Shown: positions 20,000 through 31,315 of the stretch, piece after piece
Layout: every line of letters starts with the position of its first letter
How positions within the stretch are numbered: the first letter of the stretch is position 1
DNA from: Ceratopteris richardii
Lineage: Eukaryota > Streptophyta > Polypodiopsida > Polypodiales > Pteridaceae
Direction: 5' to 3'
DNA length: 64,000 nucleotides
Assembly (NCBI GenBank): GCA_020310875.1
Contig: CM035407.1
Location: 222,235,996 to 222,299,995, forward strand
Program-made: the position numbers and the translations under genes
The notes under the pieces: generated by a model
The model's database searches: none
Seen by the model: the letters and a program-made list of their open reading frames with translations, nothing else
Told to the model about the DNA's origin: nothing

Positions 20000-20520
20000 T
20001 GAAGTTATTTGGATGGTATTCTATTGACAAGGTACACACCAATTGAAGTAGTCTCTATCCATAGATAATGTGGCAAGCCTCTTTTCTTCAATCATTGTTT
20101 GGGCTGATCCAAACAATGTCTTGTTTCTCCTCTCTTCAATTCCATTCAATTGAGGGGAGTACCTGGCAGTAAGTTCCCTCCTGATACCTTTATCTTGCAA
20201 GAACTCATCAAACTCTTTGGAGAATTATTATCCCCCTCCATTAGATCTGACTTATGGAGTGATCTATCCATATGATGCTCCACATGTGCTAAATTCTTTT
20301 TGAAGCAATCAAACACTTCATCCTTACTTTTGATAAAGTACAGAATAGTCCATCTACTGTGGTCATCAATAAATGAGACATAATACCTTGATCCTACTAA
20401 TGAAGGTTCTTGACTTGGCCCCCATACATCTGCATGTACTAGGTCCAATAAGTTGTTGTGGATGTAGCCTTTGTGGTTGAATGGTTGTCTTTGTGCCTTT
20501 CCAATCTGACATGCATCACA
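20000..20520 (-). pseudogene. Copia integrase core (E9)
   Basis: MDLVHADVWGPSQEPSLVGS and YYVSFIDDHSRWTILYFIKS hold the first Asp and following strands. The second-Asp segment is degraded and frameshifted, and a block near 20100-20160 with the NGIEERRN-like Glu motif is out of frame. Follows the zinc region directly on the left. Confidence 0.8.
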
Positions 20521-21086
20521 TCAACTGATCATGTGTTGCTTTGATATGTTTGGCAATCGAAGAACACTTTGATCCTTGCATATATCCTTCAAGTCTCTTT
20601 CATTCACATGAGCTAGCCTCTTATGACACACTTCAATCTCACTTAAGGTTTGAGACCCAAAGTTAAATAGAGCGATGTCTTTTATTTCTCCTACTTCAAA
20701 AGTAAAGAGCCTAACATGCTTCTCACCTCTGGCTATCTTCTTGAAGCCTTGACATGGATCTTCTACAAAAGCTCCATGTTGGGTGAACCTAACTTGCAAG
20801 CCTTTCTCAACTATTTGGCCTACACTTATTAGGTTTTTTGTAATAGTGGAAGCATTGAGTACCTTGCTCAGAATTTTTGCCCTGCCATTGGAAGCTTTGA
20901 CATTACCAATCTTCTCCACACTATGCTTTGTGTCATCCCATGTTGTTCTTCATGTCTATGCTTTGGACTTTCCAAATCAGATAAGAGACCTATGTTGCCT
21001 ACAACATGATTTGAACATCTTGAATCTACGTAGAATAAGTCATCATCTTCTTTACCTTCCTTAAGGCTTAGATTCATCAAAACCAA
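20521..21086 (-). pseudogene. Copia protease and pre-integrase region (E9)
   Basis: Frames 21086-20868 and 20919-20521. DLFYVDSRCSNHVVGNIGLL has DSR in place of DSG, so the protease site is damaged. Then KNLISVGQIVEKGLQVRFTQ and SEIEVCHKRLAHVNERDLKD for the integrase zinc region. Collinear with E14 41193-41760. Confidence 0.85.
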
Positions 21087-22074
21087 TGAGTCTTGATTTT
21101 GTTGATATTCATAATAATTTTTGTGGTCCTTCTCTTATGGAATCTATTTTTATTGTTGAAGTTTTATGCACCTCTACCTCTATTGCTGCCATATCCACCT
21201 CTTCCACTTCCTTTCTGGGTCTTCCCATTGAACCTGTAATTATGAGCGGTGTGGCTAGTCTTATCATAGATGGCGCAAGGTGAACATTTTGGCCTATGTT
21301 TTATCATGCTTTGGTCTTTCTTCTTCCCTTTCCACTTGCTCTTGCCTACAAAGTTGGCTTGGGAAGTCTCCTCTTCATCTTCTTCCTTCTTCTTGCCTTT
21401 CAGCTTCTTGTCCTTCTTATCTGCATATAGAGCACTAGTTGAATTACCATGATAGGAGCTACATTCCTTTATGTTATTTTTGACCTCTTGAAGATTTGTC
21501 CAAGAAAGATGTTGAAATCTAGAGTTTGCAAATCCATGATGAGATCATAAGCTATGGTGAAAGACTGTCATTGCTTATCACCTATCATCCTATTCAGAAT
21601 TTGCCTCATGATGGCCTCTTCTTCAATCAGATCTCCAATGGATGCCAATCAATCAACAACCTCCTTGACCTTTCTAACAAACTCTATGATGATTTGTTTT
21701 GGAGTCTTCTTCATGTGGTTGAACTCATTCCAAAGATGATTCTTTCTTTCTTTGGTACTAGCAAAAAAGAAAGTCTTTATGGCATCCTAAGTCCCTTGAG
21801 ATGTGTTGCATCCTCTAATATGTGGTAATAGAAAATCAGAGATATATTTTAGTATGTATGACCTTGTTTGAACATCCCTTGCACACCAAAGTGTAAGTTT
21901 ATCTGTTTCCTGTTGAGTAGGTCCTCCTTTGGATCTTGGAATATGCATTGCTTCATCACTTGATACAATTCCGTATAGATTTCTTCCTTGCAAATAAGCC
22001 TCCATTTTGATTTTCTAAGCAGCATAATTGTGTCTATCAAGCTTTTTAATCATTGATTGAAAGCCATCTCCCAT
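21087..22074 (-). pseudogene. Copia gag (E9)
   Basis: Start ATG at 22072-22074 (MGDGFQSMIKKLDRHNYAA), ten bases from the PBS, then a stop where E14 has Trp. MEAYLQGRNLYGIVSSDEAM and SYILKYISDFLLPHIRGC follow. Further blocks reach a basic region and a degenerate knuckle (AIYDKTSHTAHN, Cys to Tyr). Several stops and frameshifts. Confidence 0.82.
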
Positions 22075-22083
22075 CTTGAATTT

Positions 22084-22095
22084 TCTCTGATACCA
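22084..22095 (-). promoter_or_regulatory. Initiator-Met PBS of E9
   Basis: The minus strand reads TGGTATCAGAGA, two bases from the LTR edge; compare TGGTATCAGAGC in E14. Confidence 0.85.
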
Positions 22096-22097
22096 CT

Positions 22098-23185
22098 AAA
22101 AGAAGTTGGGGAACCTCGGAGAGACTTGGAAAGTTTAGTTGTCAAGTGATGAACTTGGTCTAGCAAAATAGCATAAGACCCGACCTAGCTCTTTGGATAT
22201 GTAAAGTAGAAATTGCATGTTTGTGTTTGGTGCAATAAAAGCCATAGGTACTTCGGAACATCAACAAGAACAAGTTGATGCAAAAGAGATAACTTGCACC
22301 TTGACTAGCTGACAAAAACCTTCTAAAAAATGGATGGAAGTTATGCCTTCAAACACTGAGAGAATCCAACAGACTTACAATTGGAAAAATTCCTCTTAGG
22401 AGACTTTCATGAATAGTGTTAGCTTGATATAATGCATAAAAACCCTAATTTATAACAACCAATGAAGGAGCAATGACGTTAACATTGATTGGATGTCATC
22501 CTGATTTTTTAGGGATGTGCCGACAATGACCCCGAGACTATAAAACTCAAATTTTTCTGAATTTACTCAACCAAATGGCTTGAAAACTTGTACACACGAA
22601 CTAAACAGTAACACCTTTACAATGAATGCTTAATCAATTGATTTGGAGCCCTATAGAGAGATTAATAACCTCTCCAAGTTGATTGAGTCTGAGGAAGAAG
22701 GAGCAAAGAATTGAAACGACACCAAGCAATGATCAAAGAGTATATGTATTGCTTCAAATCAAAACTCTAATTAATGTACAAATGATTTGGAGTCTTTATA
22801 TATACTCTTGAGGATCTATCCATGCCTTTTCTTCATAAATTTGAATTTAAAATCAGGCAGGTTTGATAGTTTAGATTGACTAGAATCTTTTCCTATAATC
22901 TAGGAAATGAGAAAAGTGAAGTCATATCTACTTCTTGATTGATTGATTGAGAATCAATCTCAACCACTTCCAACTTGTGGATTTTGGGCCCTTTACTTTT
23001 CCCTTTTACAAATGTAAAGTCTTTTCAACTTAGATAATAAAGTGATAATATGTGATTAATCACTCAATACAATGAATGAATACAAATAAACATTTTTCAA
23101 AGAGTATTCTATGGCACCATCCAAATGATGGTTTTGATGTAGAGCATATCCACCTCAATCGTAAGGCAAGCTTTATGTTCCAACA
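22098..23185 (-). repeat. 5' LTR of E9
   Basis: About 1,088 bp. The left edge is set by the PBS, the right edge by TTCCAACA (LTR start TGTTGGAACA on the minus strand). Similar in length to the 1,040-bp LTR of E14 and related in part to the E2 LTR. No second copy is present for exact confirmation. Confidence 0.7.
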
Positions 23186-24739
23186 TGCTCCATGATAATA
23201 TTGCTTCAATCAAAAGTTTAAGCTTTCCGTTGTTGCTAAACACATGCTTCTCAAATTCAAGATGAAGAAGGTACCATAAATTCCATTGTTCCTAAGCTCA
23301 ATAGAAGATACAAGATGAAGTGGAGTCCTCAACAATAAAAATATAGAGCTATTTTCATTTGAGATTCCTCTATCAATTCAATTACTTTGTCCTCTAATAG
23401 TTCCTTCAGCAAGGTATCTCCACATGCAACAAAGAAAAATAGTATGGAATAAATGATGGGAAACATCCGATTTATGGAAAATTTGAATATATCCAACACA
23501 TCTTCATAAATTATAGGATGGTTAAGAAGTTTTGGGGCCTAAATATGTTAGAATCAAGAAATAAAGGGCTAGGAATATGATGGGCTAACTACTTGCCCAA
23601 AAATCAATGGTTGAGGATTACTTCCTAATGCTTATTGATTTGTAAACAATTTCAACCATCTCGTGCTTGTCATATCTTGAGTCTAACAAAATCATCATTG
23701 TAAGCATATCATATTGCCTCATAAGTTGGACAAATAGGAAGTTTTGGTTGGGCCCTACTTTAGATTTGACATCAACTTATGGCACATCTAGAGAGGTATT
23801 ATTTTTTGGCATATTTGGAGAACAAGAAACTCATTTGTATTTTATGTTACTTGTTAGAATTTCTTGTTTCAATGTCTTTTTGCGTTGAAAAGGACTAGAA
23901 TGAATGGCCTCAAATGGATTCATGAGGTCCTTGATGATAATCTATCTCACAACATTTTTACTATACCTCCAAATAAATGGAAAGATAAGCTTTTGCCTCT
24001 ATATAGCCCTACCACACTGGATATGATCTCCTTCATCCTCTAGTCTAGGGTTTCATCACACATAAGGTGTGGTTGGCTATCATGAGATTAGATTCTATCT
24101 TTTGTCTGCAAATCTTGATGGAGTTCATCATCAATGCTAGGAACAAGAACCTCAAGATGATTAGAAGCTATGATACTCATTCTCCCATCAAAATTAATAG
24201 CAGATGGAATTCCCAACAGTATCCTCAAACAATGAAGACTCAGTGTGTATGAAGATTTGTGCTTTTCTCCTCATCAACAATCAATTTGGGCTATTCATTT
24301 ACCATGATGTCTGGACTGGCAACAAAGATAAGAAATCAGATATTAATGATGGGAAATTTATTGTGTGCAGAGAGGAAGATTGCTTTTATCAATTTCAACT
24401 TGCAAGGATGCTCTTTCTACTTGGAAGCAAACTTTGTTCCCTCTCAACTTGGAGTCTTCTCTTAGTAGTTGCTATAGACTTACTACCGTGCTTTGCCATT
24501 GGTTGGAAGGTGAGATTCTTTGGTGCATATGGAGGGATTAGACTCATTGTCTCTTGAATAAAGGAAATATAACAACATTTGTTCTTTTGTATTTATGTCA
24601 GGCTCAATTTGAACTTGCTTTCTAATGAAATAGACCCTTGCATTCAACTTGGCTTTAGTTTTTGCTCCCCTTCGATTGCTTGGAGTTATAACATTCCTTT
24701 GTCTTTATGTGCTTAGACAATTTGTGTTCTTCATGATCC
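23186..24739. other. Unassigned; weak hint of LINE-like sequence on plus strand
   Basis: About 1.55 kb between E9 and E10. At about 23790-23930 the plus strand can be read, with stops, as GIIFWHIWRTRNSFVF followed by KRTRMNGLKWIHEV. This resembles the tail found after reverse transcriptase in plant non-LTR elements, but that is a weak resemblance. Frames 24204-24557 and 24259-24465 show no domain. Nothing else recognised. Confidence 0.3.
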
Positions 24740-24744
24740 ATATT

Positions 24745-25039
24745 TGAAGTATTTTGATGGTGATTCAAAATTGTGGAGTCTCCTTCTCAAGAGCTCCATA
24801 ATGATACCCTCATAATAGAAAATTGAGCTCTAGATGCCACATATAGTACTCCACATAGGCATGTAGAATATGTAGAAAAATACCGTACACAGAGAGCATG
24901 AACACAACTTTCTTAGCTATTACAAATGGAGTCAAATTTACATTCTCTGGTTGACCAAGCCACTATATATTGTATTAAAGAACATATGCAAAAGTGTCAG
25001 GTGGCCATCTCGCCTTTCTCATGGACACTAATCGTTACA
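24745..25039 (-). repeat. 3' LTR of E10
   Basis: 295 bp; TGAAGTATTTTGATGG on the left, CGTTACA on the right. Pairs with 28046-28343 and is homologous to 13411-13707. The PPT (minus-strand TTTAGTGGGAGATT) follows at 25040-25053. Confidence 0.87.
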
Positions 25040-25072
25040 ATCTCCCACTAAAGGCCAATATGGCCAAAGTGA

Positions 25073-25641
25073 CTATGGGAGAAAAATAAAGAATGATAAA
25101 GAATACCTGAGTGTAAGAATACAAACTATTATTGCAATCAATACTACTTCTACCCAAAAGCCTTGTGAAAGGTTTGCATGATGTAGCATAGAAACTACTC
25201 TATCCTGAATATTTCTATTCATCCTTTCAGTTACACCATTTTGTATTGGTGCATAAGCAATTGTAAACTCTCTATGAATTCCTCTAGACTGATAGAAAAG
25301 ACTCAATTCATGTGAGGTATACTTACCCCCATTATCTAAACATAAAGCCTTAAGCTTAGTTCCTTTCTTAGTCTCAACTAAAGTAAGTCATTTATGAAAG
25401 TAGGGTATACATCATCCTTCAATTTGATAGGATATACCTAGACTTTTCTAGAAGCTTCATCTATGAAAGTGACAAAGTAAAGAGAACCACCTAATGACTT
25501 TGTGGGCATAGGACCACACACATCTGTATAAACAAGATCTAAAGGTTGAATTGAAGAGTCAATGTGTGTCTTATGCACATTTCGAGATTGCTTTCCATAT
25601 TTACAATGCTCACAAAATGAAAATGCAGAGAAAGATAACAC
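25073..25641 (-). pseudogene. Partial copia integrase (E10)
   Basis: CEHCKYGKQSRNVHKTHIDS, LVYTDVCGPMPTKSLGG, then FTIAYAPIQNGVTERMNRN and ANLSQGFWVEVVLIA. At ALIA the frame runs out into noncoding pre-PPT sequence, the deletion junction. Several frameshifts lie between the Asp and Glu segments. Collinear with E7 16400-15870. Confidence 0.85.
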
Positions 25642-25670
25642 AGGTAAGTAGCCAAAATAAGAAAGATTTT

Positions 25671-25973
25671 CTACTCCACTATAGGATATATGAACACCTT
25701 GTAAACTTTTGTACCATCAAGGAATTGCATAACCACATCTCCAATCCTAACAATTTTACACAGGTAAGAGTCACCAAGTCTCATAGTACTAAGAGACTTT
25801 GTTGCATAAGTAGAGAACCATTCTCTATGTGGTGTCACATGGAAATAAGCACTAGAATCTAGAAGCCATGTATGGGAAAGAGAATCAACCATAAGAGCCC
25901 ATGTAGGAATAGTACTATTAAGTGTCTCCACATCAGCATCATAAAAAATAGCATTGACTTCTTCAATCTTCAT
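25671..25973 (-). pseudogene. Copia protease region (E10)
   Basis: SHTWLLDSSAYFHVTPHREW: the active-site triad DSG is DSS. Then STMRLGDSYLCKIVRIGDVV and QFLDGTK, after which the sequence departs from E7. About 75 residues of the pre-integrase region are deleted before the CEHC motif. Confidence 0.82.
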
Positions 25974-26955
25974 AGTTGAAGTAGATGGTGTAAATACTTG
26001 TTTAATATGCCCATCAACATTATGTCATTTACCTTTAGCATTATTCAATGCATAGTAGTCTTTCTTCATGTGTCCTTTCTTATGAAAATAATGGCATTCA
26101 ATATCCCTCTTCCTTGATTTACTTCTAGTCTTATTTTGTTGACCATTCTTTTCCTTGTTCTTGCTTCTACCATGTTGCTGATTCTTTCCTTGTTAAGAAT
26201 CATGAACATTATATACATCTCCACTCTGAGTGCCAACCATAGATTTTCTAAAAATCTCCTCACTTAGGTTTTCCATATGATAAAATCTTGTATAGAAAAC
26301 TCAAAGGATTTACATAAATTTGAGTATCACAAGACTAGTTATGTCTACTCCACATATGTCATCATAGACCAGTTTACTACTAGGTGCACTATTGCTAATA
26401 GTTGTGAAAAACATATCCCATGTTGATGGCAAGGTGCATAAAGACAAGATTTCTTTCATTTCATTATCCATCTCCATTTTGTGAGCCTGTATCTGCGAGA
26501 ATATAGCATCAAAATCATTTAAATGAGCAAAAATGCTATTTGTGTCCTTTATGCAAAGTTCATATAATTTTCTCATCAGATACACTTCATTTGATGCCGT
26601 TTCTTTTTTAGATGTATTGCATAACTTCTTCCAAAGCTCCTCTGCACTTTCACAATTTAATACTATAAAGTAAACATTATCTACTAGGTGCAATTGAACT
26701 GTAGACCTAGCCATTTCATCCAACTCAGCTCGATCATCTTCATCCACATCAGCACGCTTCTTTGAGATTCTATTTACTGGCTTCCATTGCCTCCTCTGAA
26801 TCAACACATCTTTAATATCATTCTTTCATAGAGCAAAGTTTGTGCCATCAAATTTCAGATCTCAAAAATTTCTTTGCACTGCAAGTTGTAGCTCCTCCTG
26901 GGAACATTGGCACTAGAACATGATCCACCAAACATGCCTAAGATCTCTCATGTCA
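25974..26955 (-). pseudogene. Copia gag with a foreign insertion (E10)
   Basis: Frame 26807-26310 has DEMARSTVQLHLVDNVYF, CESAEELWKKLCNTSKKET, MRKLYELCIKDTNSI and SAPSSKLVYDDICG. At about 26268-26342 roughly 80 bp unlike E7 replace a few codons and end the frame. The distal part (26263-26020) has the Lys-rich tail and a damaged knuckle: E7's second Cys position is disrupted here (HYFHKKGHMKKDYYALN-like). Nonfunctional. Confidence 0.82.
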
Positions 26956-28045
26956 TGATGATAGAGAATTGACTAGAATGGTAATGGAGCTTGAAGATTC
27001 CAAACACCACTAAGGCTAAAAAAAGGACGACCAAGTGTTAGATTCTGGGAAAAAATCAATAAATTCTGCCAAAAAATGGATGAATGAATAGTAATGACCA
27101 ACCAGAAGGATTATGTGAGAATATATGTGCTCACACCAATAAGTGTATCAAGGAGAAAATCAATCATTATATAGTTGAAAAAACAAAAAATCTAAAAGAA
27201 AACTATTAGAGTCTCCTTTGCAAAATGAGCATATGGCGAGTGTGAAAAGATCATGAAACTACAAGTACTGGCATGTGAACCTGCATAGTCAATCACTGAT
27301 GCCACTACATATAATCAGTTAATCGAAAGAAGCCAACTAGGCTTATCGATAACCTATGAACAACTATCATACATCTCCTATGGCAAAGCTAGGTAAGTCT
27401 TCCACCTGCATCACCGAAGCGACCCTGACATCTGGGTGTCTTCTAGTTAAGAAAACCTCACCACAACCCTCTTTATCAATGTCAAAGGCTTTATGCAAAT
27501 TCAATATATGTAGTAAAATGTCATTGAAAAGGCTAAACTCATAGCCCAAATAGTAGCCAAAAACACTGGCAAGTGTCTATGAACTCTGTTCTTTAGGCTC
27601 AAAAAGCTTGCACAAACTTGCGATGGTTGCTCCCACCACAACTAAAAATCTCTCAAGAGACTTGTAAATTTACTAGTGTACTTGAAAACATAACCCCAAA
27701 GGTAAATATTGGTTTTCAGAGAAGTACAAAGAGCACCCTTCTTGATGTTCTTGAACTTGTGTAAAGAGAACTATGTGTGAAAGTACTCCAAAATGGCTCC
27801 AAGAATCACCCCAAAAAGCTTCAAAACAGGCTTTGAGGGGCCAAACATGTTGAAGGTAATGTGAAACTTAGTCTTTCCCCTTCTTCAAACACCACAAGAG
27901 TGTATCTTAGTGGCAAGACATTGCCAGTTAAGCAAACTCTAGGGGGAACAATATTGGGATGGGTGACCTCCCAAAAAGTATCGGGTAACTCTGTCTTCGT
28001 TGATCGTTGAGGTCCTCCCTCACATGTAACCAATGGTGCCAACAA
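26956..28045 (-). other. 5' leader of E10
   Basis: Noncoding. Positions 26956-27870 are collinear with the E7 leader; 27871-28045 have no counterpart in E7 because E7 is truncated. Contains the 5S-rRNA-like stretch. I could not identify a convincing PBS next to the LTR; TTGGCACCATTGG on the minus strand at about 28030-28042 is the best-placed candidate but I cannot name its tRNA. Confidence 0.65.
27922..27990 (+). ncRNA. 5S rRNA-like fragment (3' part)
   Basis: CAGTTAAGC (27925-27933), then about 23 bases later GGATGGGTGACCTCC (27957-27971) followed by a diverged AAGTATCGGGT. Plant 5S rRNA has GCAGTTAAGCGTGCTTGGGC and then GGATGGGTGACCTCCTGGGA at this spacing, so the internal control region C-box is retained. 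The 5' half of 5S is not recognisable. Likely a 5S-derived SINE or Cassandra-type fragment carried in, or inserted into, the E10 leader. Confidence 0.65.
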
Positions 28046-28343
28046 TGACTTCAGTGACTCCAATGACAAGGTATCATGGAATGTCCTTCTCAAGAGCTCC
28101 ACGACGATACCCTCGTAATATAAAACCAAGCTCCAAATGCTACACATATTACTCCGCATAGGCTTGTAGAATAGGCAAAAAAACACCATACACAAAGACC
28201 ACCAACACATATTTCTTAGGTGTTACAAATGCAATCGAACTTATGGTCTATGGCTGACTATGTCACCATATGTTTTATTAAGAAAACATATAGAAAAGTT
28301 TCAGGCGGCCATTTGTCTTTTCACATGGACACTAATGGTAAAA
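28046..28343 (-). repeat. 5' LTR of E10
   Basis: About 298 bp, aligned to 24745-25039 from CTTCTCAAGAGCTCCA onward. The right edge is GGTAAAA (from GGTAACA), followed by the ATATT target duplication. The left edge is inferred from alignment length. Confidence 0.82.
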
Positions 28344-28919
28344 ATATTGAGACCATTGTAATCTCCCATCATCAATATTATTTTGTTTCTTTGTTTGCTA
28401 AAAAAAATTACAAAGGAATTTTTCTCGATGAACATCAAAGAATGGACATTGGAGAGGCGACTATTGTGGTAGTTCTTGAAGAGGATAGGTGAGTTTTTTT
28501 ATTTCACTGTTATAGAAAAAAAGGGTAGAATATAGAACTTCAACAAAAAAAGAAAAAAATAAGTTAGCTAGGGATTTAAGGCTTAAGCTCAAACTAATTA
28601 ACTATGACACACCTGACCTCACCTAAGAGCCAAGACCTTCAATTCTTTTGCAAGAGGATTGCATTAGTAGATACCATCATACGAGTAGTTTAATTTTCAG
28701 TTATGTGACATGTGATGTAAGAAGAGATTTGTGAATTTGGAAACATTAAAAAGAGTCATCTTGATTTTTTTTTAAAGAGGAAGTTCGGTCGAAGCCTCAT
28801 CTCCCTTATATCTTGAATTGGATTGAAAGAATGACTTTATAGGTGAGGTTTGGATTGTCTTAAGTCAACATTTGGAAAGGAATTCCCAAAGGAAATGGTT
28901 TAATTCTACACGAACGCAA

Positions 28920-29003
28920 TACACTGGCTTATTGCCACAACTATCCTACTGTAGGGAGGGGTTGAACCCTTGCCCCTGCCTCATGGGTACTATGGCTCAA
29001 TTC
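28920..29003 (-). ncRNA. Possible tRNA-derived SINE fragment
   Basis: The minus strand contains GGGTTCAACCCCTCCC, a Pol III B-box context, preceded by CCATGAGGCAGGGGCAA and a loose A-box (GAGCCATAGTACC). This order is usual for plant tRNA-derived SINEs. No poly(A) or target duplication was established. Confidence 0.35.
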
Positions 29004-29114
29004 AAAGATGGAGGTGGCAGAATTTTTTTAATCACACCACTGCTCTAATCCAATCAGCATAGACCATTTGTCTTCCCCTGTTCAAAAAGTGCGACAACAC
29101 TTGGTTGTACTCCA

Positions 29115-29160
29115 TGCCAAGTCACAACACAAGATTATGCCAAGTCACAACACAAGATTA
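29115..29160. repeat. 23-bp direct duplication
   Basis: The block beginning TGCCAAGTCACAACAC is repeated exactly, head-to-tail, with period 23. Confidence 0.9.
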
Positions 29161-29461
29161 TGAAAACTATACCAAGGGGGTAAGCCCGCCCCTCAGTAGC
29201 ACAATAGTTTGACTCAGCGCAACAATACTATTTAAAACAATAATTTCTAATGTTACTTTACGTAACATTAATTTTTTATTTAAGGCTAAAAAGGAAGTCA
29301 TATGTTACATTATTCGACGGGAAGCTTTCAACATATTTTTTCATGCAACATATAACGTACATTTTCAAGGCTATATAAAGAGATAAAAACCTCAATTTTC
29401 ATTCCTAGTGGTATGTTGTGAAGAGGAGAACTATCCATGGTGCAAAAGAACTAGTGATGCA

Positions 29462-29690
29462 TGTTGACATATTTTGGTAGTGATGTGTGTGAGCATACTT
29501 AGGACCGCTGAGGCACTTTTTTTTCTCTTTGGGAGGTTTTTTCCCTTGACTTATACACACACCTATAACCCTAATGGGTTGCTTATCTTTGTACATTCTC
29601 TTGGTAATTCATTCACTATTGTGTTGTGCTTCAAGCTTCTTCTTCTTGCTTGCATTGTTCACGTGCTTTTGCATACCTCAAACTCCAATA
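29462..29690 (+). repeat. 5' LTR of E11
   Basis: 229 bp, TGTTGACATATTTT to CTCCAATA, homologous to 19335-19564 throughout. Confidence 0.88.
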
Positions 29691-29692
29691 AT

Positions 29693-29707
29693 TGTTATCA
29701 GACCAAG
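29693..29707 (+). promoter_or_regulatory. Degenerate initiator-Met PBS of E11
   Basis: TGTTATCAGACCAAG, two bases after the LTR; the intact form is TGGTATCAGAGCCAGG. Confidence 0.7.
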
Positions 29708-30029
29708 TTGCTGCTTCATCTATGATATCCTCGACATCTCTATGGTCATCGTCTCAAATTGACATGAAAATTGGTGAGCATACTCAGGGTGATTAATAGT
29801 TCAAAACAACTTTTCTATCTGGTGTCGAAATTTTGATATGAGCTCGTTTCGGCCTTTACACGCACTATTGGAGTGCCTGTGTAGGCAATTTTGTCCTTTT
29901 GTGCCAAACATATATATAGGTTTTTAGTTTGCCAATACAAGCAACTTCAACTTTGCTACAAGTTTAGCAAAGCTCGACAAGGTGGTTTTGTTCAACTTTT
30001 CAAGATAAAATCATTTTTTTGCATCAAGG

Positions 30030-30700
30030 TATTTAGTCAGTGGCCATGGTTGAAAATAATGATATATTCTGTATGTTGGTTGTTGAGGATAGATTGGACG
30101 ATACTAATTACCCATTATGGGCATATATAAGTTTCATGTATTGGTAGGAAAAGGACTGTGAAATATTGTGCAGGGTGTTGAAAAACCTCCTATTTCACTT
30201 GCAAATACAATTATTGAAGGTGATGTAGATGGTGTTGAAGATGCTGATCTTAAAATTCCTCTTCCTGTTGTGGTTCTTGTTGCACCTACTACAGAGAAAT
30301 TTTGTTGGGATGGTAGAGATGCTTAGGCAAAACCATTGATAGCTTTGTCTATCAAGAATGCCATTATCCCTCACATTCACTCCTACAAAAGAATAAAGGA
30401 TGCTTGGGATACACTTATCACTTGATGCTAGGTAAGAAATGAAGCTCGTGTTGCTTACCTCCAAAAAGAGTTGGAGAGTAAGCATATGAATGAAGGAGAT
30501 ATTAGGTATACTCAATACTCCACCTGCATGTGACCACAAATGATCCATGGTACTCTAAATTTTATAGCCCCCATTATGATGAGAAGCCTTTATGAGAGTC
30601 TGGACATTTGTGATGAGGTGTACATAACATTAGCAAAAGTTCTAGATGATCTATGTGAGTCTAGTCAGAAGACTAGCCAGGGTGTATACTTTATTCACAC
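30030..30700 (+). pseudogene. Copia gag remnant (E11)
   Basis: Readable pieces: DRLDDTNYPLWAYI, WDGRDAQAKPLIALSIKNAI, YKRIKDAWDTLIT and RNEARVAYLQKELESKHMNE, matching the E4 gag blocks (RWDGKDDQAHAFIALSM, NEAYVAYLRKQLE). Stops and frameshifts throughout. 30700-31187 holds loose Gln/Phe/Gly-rich repeats (QPV..YGxQFG style) and nothing else identifiable. Confidence 0.7.
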
Positions 30701-31315
30701 TGGAATTACGAACGTATGATAGTTTGGTAAGTCAACCAATCTGGAATTATGATGATGCATCTAAAATCTCATAGGAAGTCCGGAAGTGTGTAGCCAACCT
30801 ATATAGAATTACGATGGCCAGTTCATTAGTCAACCCGTCCAAAATTACAGTGACGAGTTTGGTAGTCAACCTGTCTAGAAGTTTAGTTACCAGTTTGGTG
30901 GTTCAGATTTTTATAGTGGTCTAAGTTTTGTCTAGAGATCTACTCAATCCGATAATTATGGATGTTCCAAAATGACTGACGATCCTGATGGTTACACTTA
31001 AAAAATAGCATCAGGTGGTCCTGAAGATCATGCCCAAATTAGTGGATCATGCAGGCCTGGATTACTAAGGAAAATCATGATTATGCACACTATAAATCCC
31101 TTCATCTAGAGTTTCTCTATATCGCCATTGAAGCTCCACAGTGGGAGCGCATGGGTGGATAGTATCATCATTGTATATACACTGTTGTTGACAATTAGAG
31201 AATTGAGTTCTCTGTATCTCTCTATCTCAGCTCTTTTATTGTGTTTTGCCTCTCTTTACTCTACCTGTTGATTCAATTCCGCTGCATTATTCCTCTTGGT
31301 CATTATTTTCTAACA

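Larger units (their letters stand above)
19565..23185 (-). mobile_element. E9: copia 5' half (LTR, gag, PR, IN)
   Basis: A minus-strand copia with 5' LTR, PBS, gag, PR and integrase. RT, RNase H and 3' LTR are missing because the sequence stops at the E8 LTR (19564). Gag and IN are collinear with plus-strand E14 (same lineage). Confidence 0.85.
24745..28343 (-). mobile_element. E10: complete copia deletion derivative lacking RT and RNase H
   Basis: Minus-strand element of about 3.6 kb with two related LTRs (295 and 298 bp) and ATATT flanking both ends (24740-24744 and 28344-28348). Internally it has a leader, gag, PR and part of IN collinear with E7. Integrase then jumps at about 25125 to the pre-PPT sequence, removing RT and RNase H. 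It could only have moved with helper proteins, or the deletions arose after insertion. Confidence 0.92.
28349..29461. other. Unassigned intergenic sequence
   Basis: No coding motif. Holds a possible SINE (28920-29003), a 23-bp direct duplication (29115-29160), and a short inverted repeat AATGTTAC/GTAACATT near 29250-29270. Otherwise nothing recognised. Confidence 0.4.
29462..31187 (+). mobile_element. E11: copia 5' fragment (LTR, PBS, decayed gag)
   Basis: Plus-strand 5' end of the E8/E15 LTR family: LTR, PBS, leader and heavily mutated gag. Nothing beyond gag is recognisable before E12 starts. The right limit is approximate. Confidence 0.75.

Noticed and set aside
28020..28045. PBS of E10 at TTGGCACCATTGG
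   Set aside because: Position is right but I cannot match it to a known tRNA 3' end, so it is mentioned only as a candidate.
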